From positions 1 through 12,491 of the forward strand of contig JBBDNC010000181.1 in the NCBI GenBank assembly GCA_040877875.1: a DNA stretch of 12,491 nucleotides, read 5' to 3'. A model generated the notes under the pieces. That model saw only the letters and a list, made by a program, of their open reading frames with translations. It did not search any database and had not been told where the DNA came from. Both the position numbers and the translations under genes were made by a program. Within the stretch, counting starts at the first letter, position 1, and each line of letters starts with the position of its first letter. This document shows positions 5,978-12,491 of the stretch, piece after piece. The stretch comes from JBBDNC01 sp040877875. GTDB lineage: Bacteria > Bacteroidota > Rhodothermia > Balneolales > Balneolaceae.

Positions 5978-6433
5978 TTGAAAGACTTCATCATCATACT
6001 CTTTTTATTTCTCATTGCCTTCTCTGCCTTCTCTGCCTGCAGCCAGGAGCCCCGCGCTGTTCACTACGGTCAGGACGAATGTGAATCCTGCAAGATGATC
6101 ATTGTGGACAATCGTTTTGCCGCACAACTGGTAACGGAGAATGGCAAGGCATTTATATTCGACTCCATCGAATGCATGGCCGATTATACAGCCAAAAATA
6201 GTGAAACGGCTCAGCAATCTGTTCTGTGGGTAAGCAGCTTTGTAAATCCGGGGACGTGGATCAACACGGAAGAAGCACAGTTCATCCGGCATGATGAAAT
6301 AAAAAGTCCGATGGGTCTTTCTCTGTTGGCTGTGAAGCCTGCTGAATCGGAATGGAAGGAAGGCGGAGACGAATATACGTGGGAAGAAATTATAAAATGG
6401 GTGGATCAGTCCTGGGAGCAGCGTCCCAATTAA
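5978..6433 (+). CDS. nosL: NosL, copper-binding lipoprotein for nitrous oxide reductase
   Basis: A 151-residue outward-facing lipoprotein of the NosL family, a Cu(I) chaperone that supplies copper for the NosZ CuZ site. The signal peptide (1-20) ends in a lipobox, FSAC (C21). The copper motif CESCKM (35-40) follows, then C66-M67 and M112. The start must be the TTG at 5978: it is the first possible codon after the in-frame stop at 5969-5971, and the next in-frame ATG lies beyond the signal peptide. The signal sequence contains two tandem copies of GCCTTCTCT (6017-6034), encoding AFSAFS. It lies 6 bp after nosB and 8 bp before nosD, within one probable operon. Confidence 0.93.
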   Translation: MKDFIIILFLFLIAFSAFSACSQEPRAVHYGQDECESCKMIIVDNRFAAQLVTENGKAFIFDSIECMADYTAKNSETAQQSVLWVSSFVNPGTWINTEEAQFIRHDEIKSPMGLSLLAVKPAESEWKEGGDEYTWEEIIKWVDQSWEQRPN

Positions 6434-6441
6434 AAAATACT

Positions 6442-7698
6442 ATGAAGTTACATTTCGGGATCTTAAATAGAATGAACATGCGAGTGTTATGGCTTCTCTT
6501 CGCAGTAAGCCCTCTCTCGCTCTTTGCCCAAATGCCGGTTGGGCCCGGTGAGGCTGTTTCAACGTTGCAGCAGGCAATTGCGAAGGCAGAGCCGGGAGAC
6601 CATATTTTATTGAGGGAGGGAATTTACCCTGTTCACAACCTGACCATTGATAAATCTTTAACAATCGAGGGAGAGGGCAGAGTGATACTTGACGGAGAAC
6701 AGAAAGGTTTTGTTGTTAAAATTCATGCTGAAGATGTCATATTTCGGAACGTGGAAATACACAACTCTTCCTTCGGTTTTATGGAGGATTATGCCGGCAT
6801 CTTGATTGAGGATACACGAAATGTGTTGATCGAAAACGTGTTGCTTATCGACAATTATTTCGGAATTTATATTGCCAAAAGCAGCGACATCATTCTTCGG
6901 GATAACCGCCTTCGATCCAATGCGACGCGGGAAAGCACTTCGGGCAACGGGATTCATCTCTGGTATTCCAAGAACATAACAATCGAGGGAAATGACATTA
7001 CCGGCCACCGGGATGGCATCTATTTCGAGTTTGTCGAAGACAGCCATATTCTTAAAAATATCAGCCATAATAACCTTCGATATGGACTGCACTTTATGTA
7101 TTCCAATCGGTGTGTTTATACCGCCAATACTTTTCGGCAGAATGGTGCCGGTGTGGCCGTCATGTACACAAAGGATGTTGAGATGAGGAAGAATCGGTTT
7201 GAACGGAACTGGGGTGCGAATGCTTACGGCTTGTTGTTGAAAGAGATTGGGGACAGCCAAATATCAGAGAATGTGTTTGAAAATAACACCGTCGCGATCT
7301 ATGCAGAAGCGTCCAACCGGATGATTGTTGAGGGAAATGATTTTATCGGTAATGGCTGGGCAGTCCGTATTCAGGGTAACTGCGTGGATAACCGATTTGT
7401 TAAAAATAATTTTTTGGAAAACAGCTTTGATGTGGGGACAAACAGCCGTCAGCACTATAATCATTTCGAGGGGAATTTCTGGAGTCAGTATGAAGGATAC
7501 GATTTGGATCTTGACGGAATCGGGGATGTCCCCTACAGGCCGGTCCGGCTGTTTTCCATGCTCATTGAAAAGCGTCCTGAATCTTTAATTCTGCTTCGAA
7601 GCATGATGGTTTCGCTCCTTGACCTGGCCGAACGGGTTATGCCGGTTCTGACACCGGAAACCCTTGTAGACAAGAAACCCAAAATGAGAAAGTTGTGA
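6442..7698 (+). CDS. nosD: NosD, periplasmic beta-helix protein of the NosDFY copper-centre system
   Basis: An exported protein of 418 residues from the ATG at 6442 (408 if the ATG at 6472 is used). A signal peptide, about MNMRVLWLLFAVSPLSLFA, precedes a long right-handed beta-helix of repeated NosD/CASH units, seen as recurrent N-x-I/V and G-I strands between about residues 50 and 350. The C-terminal block GNFWSQYEGYD (from 344) and DLDGIGDVPYRP (from 356) is diagnostic of NosD. In known systems NosD docks on the NosFY ABC transporter and helps mature CuZ of NosZ. The frame is open further upstream, but that would overlap nosL and lose the signal peptide. The stop overlaps the nosF GTG by 4 bp (GTGA), implying coupled translation. 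Confidence 0.95.
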   Translation: MKLHFGILNRMNMRVLWLLFAVSPLSLFAQMPVGPGEAVSTLQQAIAKAEPGDHILLREGIYPVHNLTIDKSLTIEGEGRVILDGEQKGFVVKIHAEDVIFRNVEIHNSSFGFMEDYAGILIEDTRNVLIENVLLIDNYFGIYIAKSSDIILRDNRLRSNATRESTSGNGIHLWYSKNITIEGNDITGHRDGIYFEFVEDSHILKNISHNNLRYGLHFMYSNRCVYTANTFRQNGAGVAVMYTKDVEMRKNRFERNWGANAYGLLLKEIGDSQISENVFENNTVAIYAEASNRMIVEGNDFIGNGWAVRIQGNCVDNRFVKNNFLENSFDVGTNSRQHYNHFEGNFWSQYEGYDLDLDGIGDVPYRPVRLFSMLIEKRPESLILLRSMMVSLLDLAERVMPVLTPETLVDKKPKMRKL

Positions 7699-8408
7699 TC
7701 ATAAAAATCAAAAATTTAAAAAAATCATTCGGAGAACGCCCTGTTTTGAAAGGGATGGACCTGTCTGTGCCCGAAGGACAAGCTACGGGGATCGTCGGAC
7801 CCAATGGTTCGGGAAAAACTACACTGATCAAATCATTGCTGGGACTTGTTCGCCCTGATTCGGGATCGATCGAAGTGAAAGGAGTCAAGCTTAATGGGAA
7901 CTGGGAATACCGGCAGAATATCGGTTATATGCCCCAGGTAGCCCGTTATCCGGAGAACATGAAGGTGTATGAGTTGTTTGATTTCATAGAAGGGCTCAGA
8001 AATCGTGTACCGGTTTTTAAGGATGAATTGATTGAACAGTTTAATCTCGGCCCTGAACTTGAGAAACCTCTGCGGGTCCTTTCAGGAGGAAACCGGCAAA
8101 AAGTCGGGGCAACGCTGGCGATGATGTTCGATCCTCAACTGCTGTTTCTTGATGAACCGACAGCCGGCCTGGATCCACAGGCCAGTTACCAATTTAAAGA
8201 ATGGGTTCGGCGAGAAAAAGTGAGGGGAAAAACGATTTTGATTACCTCCCATATTATGAGTGAGCTTGAGCAACTTGCGGATCACCTGGTATTTATTCTG
8301 GAAGGCAGTATTCGTTACTACGGTACGATGAAAAATCTCCTCGAGGAAAATCGGGAAGAACATCTTGAAGGAGCCATTGCAAGAATGATGGAGGTATCAA
8401 ACGTATGA
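7695..8408 (+). CDS. nosF: NosF, ATP-binding subunit of the NosDFY ABC system
   Basis: A 237-residue cytoplasmic ABC ATPase. All motifs are intact: Walker A GPNGSGKTT (35-43), Q-loop Q81, signature LSGGNRQ (129-135), Walker B LLFLDEP (149-155), D-loop AGLD and switch histidine H186 (ITSH). It powers the NosY channel and works with NosD in building the copper site of NosZ. The start is a GTG at 7695 inside a GTGA overlap with the nosD stop; MIIKIKNLKKSFG is a normal ABC N-terminus. The stop overlaps the nosY start (ATGA). ABC ATPase identity is certain from motifs; assignment as NosF rests on its place between nosD and nosY. Confidence 0.96.
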   Translation: MIIKIKNLKKSFGERPVLKGMDLSVPEGQATGIVGPNGSGKTTLIKSLLGLVRPDSGSIEVKGVKLNGNWEYRQNIGYMPQVARYPENMKVYELFDFIEGLRNRVPVFKDELIEQFNLGPELEKPLRVLSGGNRQKVGATLAMMFDPQLLFLDEPTAGLDPQASYQFKEWVRREKVRGKTILITSHIMSELEQLADHLVFILEGSIRYYGTMKNLLEENREEHLEGAIARMMEVSNV

Positions 8409-9199
8409 CCTCCATGCTCCTACATATTGTCCGGAACGAGTGGAAATCACTGCTGCGAGGCAGATGGGTGATCGGCTATGGCCTCATATTTGTCATTCTT
8501 ACAGATATGCTTTTACGATTTGTCGGCGGTGGACCCGAGGTATTACTGAGTATGACCAATGTCATGCTTTTGTTAATCCCCCTTGTCGGGATGATATACG
8601 GAATTCTCTACTTGTATCAGTCACGCGAATTTGTTGAGTTGCTTCTGGCTCAGCCGATCGACAGAAAAACATTGTATTGGGGATTGTTTTTCGGAATCTC
8701 AACACCTCTGATGGCAGCGTTTGTGGCAGGCGTGGCCCTGCCTCTTGGCTGGCACGGAATTTTGGTAAGCAACCTGGGGGAATCCGCATTGGTACTCGTT
8801 CTCGGGGGAGTCCTGACACTGATTTTTGTTTCGCTGGGATTTGTACTGGGACTAATCTATTTCGATGACCGGATCAAGGGTTTTGGATTTTCAATTGTCA
8901 TCTGGCTCTTTTTGGCAATTTTGTACGACGGTCTCATTCTCCTGTTAATATTTATGATGGGAAATTTCCCCCTGGAACGGATGGTCATTGCTGTTTCGAT
9001 GTTAAATCCGATTGATTTGGCCCGGATTGCCGTTATGCTGGAATTCGATGTCTCAGCCCTGATGGGATATACCGGTGCAGTCTTTAACCGCTTTTTTGGT
9101 ACCGGCCTGGGCCTGATATCTGCCGGAAGCATGTTGATAGCCTGGTTCCTCGTCCCCATCTGGATTGGACTCAGGGTGTTTGAAAGAAAAGATTTTTAA
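8405..9199 (+). CDS. nosY: NosY, membrane subunit of the NosDFY ABC system
   Basis: A 264-residue ABC-2 type permease with about six transmembrane helices (21-39, 51-71, 92-113, 126-152, 160-185, 236-256). Family-typical segments include ELLLAQPIDR after helix 2, ILYDGLILLL in helix 5 and MLNPIDLARI before the last extracytoplasmic stretch. It partners NosF in the membrane and NosD outside. Its length is close to that of known NosY proteins. The ATG at 8405 lies in an ATGA overlap with nosF. It is the last gene of the tightly packed nosB-nosY run; a 93-bp gap follows. Confidence 0.94.
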   Translation: MTSMLLHIVRNEWKSLLRGRWVIGYGLIFVILTDMLLRFVGGGPEVLLSMTNVMLLLIPLVGMIYGILYLYQSREFVELLLAQPIDRKTLYWGLFFGISTPLMAAFVAGVALPLGWHGILVSNLGESALVLVLGGVLTLIFVSLGFVLGLIYFDDRIKGFGFSIVIWLFLAILYDGLILLLIFMMGNFPLERMVIAVSMLNPIDLARIAVMLEFDVSALMGYTGAVFNRFFGTGLGLISAGSMLIAWFLVPIWIGLRVFERKDF

Positions 9200-9264
9200 C
9201 AAGATCCTATTCGGGTCTGGAATTGGAAATGCAGATTGAGCCCGACACACACCTGGATGAAGGA

Positions 9265-9288
9265 TTTTCGAACCTTCAGGTTCGGGAA
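9265..9288 (+). promoter_or_regulatory. Hairpin immediately upstream of hemN
   Basis: TTTTCGAACC-TTCA-GGTTCGGGAA can form a 10-bp stem (CGAACC/GGTTCG perfect, then two G-U and two A-U pairs) closed by a four-base loop. It ends 4 bp before the hemN ATG at 9293, where it would cover the ribosome-binding region. There is no downstream U-run, so a terminator is less likely than a translational control or mRNA-processing element. Confidence 0.4.
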
Positions 9289-9292
9289 CAAG

Positions 9293-10678
9293 ATGAATGA
9301 GAATAATTTTATGAATCCTGATCCTCATCTTATACAAAAATATAATGTATCCGGTCCAAGGTATACTTCATACCCGACGGCCGTGCAGTTTGAGGAAGTT
9401 AGAGAGGCGAGCGTGGGGGGAGAGATGATCCGGGAACATCGCGGATCTGAAAATCTCTCCCTCTATTTTCATATTCCGTTTTGTTTTTCACTTTGCTGGT
9501 TTTGTGGCTGCACGAAAATCATAACCAAAGATGCAGACCGGGGAGATGTTTACCTGGATTATCTGGAGAAAGAAATTGATTTGATTCGCCCTCATTTATT
9601 AAATGCCGCTTCAAATGTGATTCAAATTCATTTTGGAGGCGGAACCCCCACTTTTTTGAGCCCGGGTCAACTGAAGCGATTGGGAGTATTGATTCAGACT
9701 CATTTTGACATCGATGAAGATGTGGAATACAGCGTGGAAATCGATCCGAGAAGATGTAGTGAAGACCAGATAAGGATGTTGCGGGAGATCGGCTGCAACC
9801 GTGCTTCCCTGGGAATTCAGGACATACATCCGGAAGTGCAAAAAGCCATTCACCGTGTCCAGCCGTTTGAACAGGTCGTCCAGGTCACCGAATGGCTAAG
9901 GTCTACCGGATTTGAAGGAGTTAATTTCGACCTGATTTATGGGCTTCCGAAACAGACCCCGGCTACTTTCCGGCAAACGATTCATGAGGTGACACAATTA
10001 AATCCCGATCGTCTGGCTGTGTACAGTTATGCTCACATTCCGGATCTTATGCCGGCTCAGAAATTGCTGAATGAGGACGAATTTCCATCCACTGAGGAAA
10101 AATTGGAGATGCTTACTTACTCGATCGAAGCATTGCCCTCCTACGGGTATCGTTTTATCGGCATGGATCATTTCGCAAAAGAAGAGGATGAACTTACCCG
10201 AGCCCTTGACAACGGAACCTTGCAGCGTAATTTTCAGGGATACAGTACCCGCCCCGGGGCGGATATGATCGCATTTGGAATGTCGGGGATCTCCCAGGTT
10301 GGAGACGTCTATTTCCAGAATTCAAAAGACCTGAGTGACTATTACCGGTACCTGGATCAAAATTTGCTGCCCGTGGTAAAAATGCTGAAATTAAACCGTG
10401 ATGACCGGATACGGCGGGATTTGATCATGAAAATCATGTGTCAGACGGATCTGAATTTCCAGGATTTTTCCGAAAAGTGGGGAATTGATTTTGAAACCTA
10501 TTTCAGGCAGGAGAACCATCAACTCATTCAGCTTGAAGAAGATGGACTGGTTTACCGTTCAGGGCAGGGGTTGCAAACAACGGAAAAAGGTCGCCTGTTT
10601 CTTCGCAATATCGCCATGGTATTCGATGCTTATTTTCAATCACCCGGGCAAAAAAAACGATATTCCAAAACAGTGTAA
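9293..10678 (+). CDS. hemN: Oxygen-independent coproporphyrinogen III dehydrogenase
   Basis: A 461-residue radical SAM enzyme that converts coproporphyrinogen III to protoporphyrinogen IX without oxygen, in cytoplasmic haem synthesis. The HemN-specific N-terminal segment LIQKYNVSGPRYTSYPTA (13-30) is present. The Fe-S cluster motif is CFSLCWFCGC (C64, C68, C71 plus C73), followed by the SAM-binding GGGTPTFL (115-122). These features separate it from the shorter HemW proteins. The frame extends to a TTG at 9236, but the ATG at 9293 (or 9311) gives the usual length and N-terminus. A hairpin precedes the start. Its place beside nos fits a need for haem during anaerobic respiration, here for the cytochrome c and other haem enzymes. 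Confidence 0.96.
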   Translation: MNENNFMNPDPHLIQKYNVSGPRYTSYPTAVQFEEVREASVGGEMIREHRGSENLSLYFHIPFCFSLCWFCGCTKIITKDADRGDVYLDYLEKEIDLIRPHLLNAASNVIQIHFGGGTPTFLSPGQLKRLGVLIQTHFDIDEDVEYSVEIDPRRCSEDQIRMLREIGCNRASLGIQDIHPEVQKAIHRVQPFEQVVQVTEWLRSTGFEGVNFDLIYGLPKQTPATFRQTIHEVTQLNPDRLAVYSYAHIPDLMPAQKLLNEDEFPSTEEKLEMLTYSIEALPSYGYRFIGMDHFAKEEDELTRALDNGTLQRNFQGYSTRPGADMIAFGMSGISQVGDVYFQNSKDLSDYYRYLDQNLLPVVKMLKLNRDDRIRRDLIMKIMCQTDLNFQDFSEKWGIDFETYFRQENHQLIQLEEDGLVYRSGQGLQTTEKGRLFLRNIAMVFDAYFQSPGQKKRYSKTV

Positions 10679-10752
10679 CTTCATCCGTAATGACATGTGG
10701 ATGATCTTTTACAAGGGATCCGGTACATTGATAACAACATGCTTTCCATAAC

Positions 10753-10763
10753 GATTGACAATC
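10753..10763. promoter_or_regulatory. Short palindrome upstream of ctaA
   Basis: GATTG-A-CAATC is a perfect 5-1-5 dyad 19 bp before the ctaA ATG, in a 104-bp gap. The gap also holds CATCC and GGATG arms (about 10683-10704) separated by 12 bases. Either could be regulatory; neither has the U-run of a terminator. Confidence 0.2.
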
Positions 10764-10782
10764 ATTCGACAGATAGCTGAAC

Positions 10783-11832
10783 ATGCATTTAACGGATAGA
10801 CAACAAATCCGGCTTTGGTATTGGAGTGGTGCAGCCGGGGTGTTTGTGATTTTGGTTATCGGCGGGATAACAAGGCTGACGCAGTCAGGGCTCTCTATCG
10901 TAGAATGGAATCCGTTAATGGGAGTGATCCCGCCTTTGACGGATGCGGATTGGATGGAAGTTTTTGATAAATACCGGGAATTCCCTGAGTATCAGCAACG
11001 GAACCAGGGGATGAGTTTGACGGAATTTAAATTTATTTTCTTCTGGGAGTATATCCACCGGGCAGCCGGACGGTTGCTTGGACTGGTTTTTCTTATCCCC
11101 TTTGTATATTTCCTGATTAAAAGGAAGTTTTCGTCTTTGCAGTTCAAACGTGCCCTGATTCTCCTGTGCCTGGGCCTCACCCAGGGGTTAATGGGCTGGT
11201 TTATGGTGAAAAGCGGGCTGGTGGATGTACCCTTTGTGAGCCCCTACCGGTTGGCAGCTCATTTGCTGCTTGCCTTTACAGTATTCGGATGTTGTGTCTG
11301 GTTTGCACTTGACTGTACCCGTAAGACCCGATCCACAGGCCGGCCGGCAGATTCTGCAGCAAGCGTCAGATGGCTTGTCGGTATTTTTCTCGCTGTGCTG
11401 ATCCTGCAGGTAGTCTGGGGGGCCTTTGTGGCGGGACTTCATGCAGGTCATGTATATAATACGTTTCCAAAAATGAATCAATATTGGATTCCTCCTGAAC
11501 TCTGGTTGCTTGAACCTTGGGCCAGGAATCTGTCTGAAAACACGGCAGCGGTGCAGTGGATCCACCGTGTGTTGGGGACACTGCTTGTGATGATTGCCGT
11601 AGTGATTTGGGGACGCCTGACGTATTCTGATTTGAAGTGGACAGTAAAGAAATGGGGAGTGATTCTGCTTGGATTAGTATTGACTCAATACCTCGTCGGA
11701 GTATTTACTCTCTTGTATCATGTGCCGATTTTCCTTGGGGTTGTTCACCAGGCGATGGCTTTAATTCTGTTCGGCATCACAATCGGAATTTATCATTATC
11801 TTTACGTTTATTCTCTTAATACTTATCCATAA
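10783..11832 (+). CDS. ctaA: Haem A synthase, Cox15/CtaA type
   Basis: A 349-residue membrane enzyme that oxidises the C8 methyl of haem O to give haem A for aa3-type cytochrome oxidases. About eight transmembrane helices are visible. Family motifs are intact: GGITRLTQSGLSIVEWNP (27-44), FWEYIHR (87-93), GAFVAGLHAG (213-222), VYNTFP (224-229) and QWIHR (258-262). The four expected haem-ligand histidines are H92, H160, H261 and H322 (VVHQ); E89 next to the first is the conserved acidic residue. The length and the long first extracytoplasmic loop match the Cox15-like class rather than the shorter Bacillus CtaA. The reaction normally needs oxygen, so the host probably also respires aerobically. 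The CopD-like gene begins 16 bp downstream. Confidence 0.95.
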   Translation: MHLTDRQQIRLWYWSGAAGVFVILVIGGITRLTQSGLSIVEWNPLMGVIPPLTDADWMEVFDKYREFPEYQQRNQGMSLTEFKFIFFWEYIHRAAGRLLGLVFLIPFVYFLIKRKFSSLQFKRALILLCLGLTQGLMGWFMVKSGLVDVPFVSPYRLAAHLLLAFTVFGCCVWFALDCTRKTRSTGRPADSAASVRWLVGIFLAVLILQVVWGAFVAGLHAGHVYNTFPKMNQYWIPPELWLLEPWARNLSENTAAVQWIHRVLGTLLVMIAVVIWGRLTYSDLKWTVKKWGVILLGLVLTQYLVGVFTLLYHVPIFLGVVHQAMALILFGITIGIYHYLYVYSLNTYP

Positions 11833-11848
11833 CTAATCACAAGTTGTC

Positions 11849-12337
11849 ATGTATTTTTGGTCCGTTTACATTCATATTTTATCAGCAATTTTCTGGATTG
11901 GAGGGATGCTCTTTACCGCAGCCGTCCTGGTACCTGTCAGCCGTGACAAGATGTTCAACAACAGGCGGGGGGAATTTTTCAGAAAAGTGGGAACACTTTA
12001 CAGCCGGATTAGCTGGGTTCTATTTATCCTGATTATTGGTTCCGGGCTGACTGCCCTGATAGGCAGGGGATATAGTCTTTCGGATTTAATCTCTTCACAT
12101 TTCTGGCAATCAGGATTCGGGGGCATATTAATGGGAAAGCTGCATGTTTTCTCACTTGTGCTGATCCTGAGTGGTTTGCATGATTTCTGGCTGGGCCCAA
12201 AGGCAGTGCGGCTGATGGACGAGCAGCCCGAGAGCAAGACGACCCTCCGGTTTCGCAAAGCCTCAAGCTGGGTTGGACGAATCAACCTGTTATTAGGTTT
12301 ATGGATACTTTACTACGCCTTGTCTCTCGTAAGATGA
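11849..12337 (+). CDS. CopD-like four-helix membrane protein
   Basis: A 162-residue integral membrane protein with about four helices (5-30, 51-72, 92-112, 141-161). The pattern IHILSAIFWIGGMLF (H9 to F22), GKLHVF (H99) and GLHDFWLGP (H111) resembles the CopD copper-resistance domain family, in which histidines in the membrane are thought to bind copper or haem. The tight 16-bp spacing after ctaA suggests co-transcription. A role in copper or haem handling for terminal oxidases or NosZ is plausible but inferred. It is shorter than full CopD proteins and may belong to a related small membrane family. Confidence 0.75.
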   Translation: MYFWSVYIHILSAIFWIGGMLFTAAVLVPVSRDKMFNNRRGEFFRKVGTLYSRISWVLFILIIGSGLTALIGRGYSLSDLISSHFWQSGFGGILMGKLHVFSLVLILSGLHDFWLGPKAVRLMDEQPESKTTLRFRKASSWVGRINLLLGLWILYYALSLVR

Positions 12338-12350
12338 TGAATTCCAGCGC

Positions 12351-12398
12351 ATCGGTGTGTCAGGGAACAGTCAGCCGCATCCTGTAATCAGGGACAGG
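12351..12398. repeat. Partial, diverged copy of the 854-1037 repeat family
   Basis: Bases 12351-12370 match 852-871 at 18 of 20 positions. GCATCCT (12377-12383) and GACAGG (12393-12398) then follow, separated by nine bases exactly as in the left copy (899-905 and 915-920). The piece between them is 25 bp shorter here. The copy may continue into the palindrome at 12436 or past the window end. Confidence 0.5.
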
Positions 12399-12435
12399 GA
12401 TCAATGAATAGATATGGATCTGTGAACACACCCCG

Positions 12436-12457
12436 GGTTCTCCGCCGGCGGAGAACC
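12436..12457. repeat. Perfect 22-bp palindrome
   Basis: Each half is GGTTCTCCGCC or its reverse complement, giving an uninterrupted perfect palindrome. It shares the TCCGCC...GGCGGA core with the hairpin at 989-1004 inside the left element, so it is probably a member of a dispersed intergenic palindrome family. It could also act as a bidirectional transcript end, although no U-run follows directly. Confidence 0.7.
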
Positions 12458-12458
12458 G

Positions 12459-12476
12459 TCCCCTCTCAAGAGGGGA
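12459..12476. repeat. Second compact hairpin at the right edge
   Basis: TCCCCTC-TCAA-GAGGGGA is a perfect 7-bp stem with a four-base loop, one base after the 22-bp palindrome. The two together look like a REP-type tandem palindrome unit. The rest of the 154-bp tail after the last gene holds no recognisable coding sequence. Confidence 0.6.
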
Positions 12477-12491
12477 TGGAATGGTCTTGAT

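Noticed and set aside
6658..7260. 200-codon minus-strand frame inside nosD
   Set aside because: It is a shadow of the repetitive beta-helix coding sequence.
1..12491. tRNA, rRNA, CRISPR array, integrase or complete insertion sequence
   Set aside because: No regularly spaced repeats, cloverleaf-like genes or transposase/integrase motifs were seen on either strand.

Overview
The window is a clade II (atypical) nitrous oxide reductase locus with genes for nitric oxide defence on its left and haem/copper supply on its right. All convincing genes are on the + strand. The family set, the Sec/lipoprotein leaders, the weak Shine-Dalgarno sequences and the rather acidic NosZ suggest the Bacteroidota / Balneolota / Rhodothermota group, possibly a mild halophile. 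This placement is inference; no rRNA or taxonomic marker is present.

Left block (1-2453): a di-iron Fe-S repair protein (RIC/ScdA/YtfE); a 184-bp gene-free element with 13-bp terminal inverted repeats; two small paralogous four-helix membrane proteins joined by an ATGA overlap; and an Rrf2-family regulator with three cysteines and a CPIH tail, as in NsrR/IscR proteins. A strong 9-1-9 dyad (2532-2550) lies between the regulator and the nos genes.

Core (2634-9199): a lipoprotein cytochrome c; nosZ with all seven CuZ histidines and a C-terminal CuA site; two GC-rich hairpins (attenuator or terminator); then a NosB-like membrane protein, nosL (TTG start), nosD, nosF and nosY. nosD/nosF and nosF/nosY overlap by 4 bp. 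NosZ reduces N2O to N2 outside the cytoplasmic membrane. NosL and the NosDFY ABC system support copper-centre assembly. Neither NosR nor the Wolinella-type NosG/NosH/NosC proteins are present, so the cytochrome c lipoprotein is the only visible electron donor.

Right block (9293-12337): anaerobic coproporphyrinogen III dehydrogenase (hemN), Cox15-type haem A synthase (ctaA) and a small CopD-like membrane protein, suggesting that haem and copper supply for respiratory enzymes is encoded next to nos. The right edge (12338-12491) is gene-free and carries a degenerate relative of the left repeat plus two compact palindromes.

Most of this is a recognisable nos cluster. The least explained parts are the paired four-helix proteins, the inverted-repeat element, the putative Rrf2 operator and the hairpin pair that separates nosZ from its maturation genes. 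No gap exceeds 300 bp.
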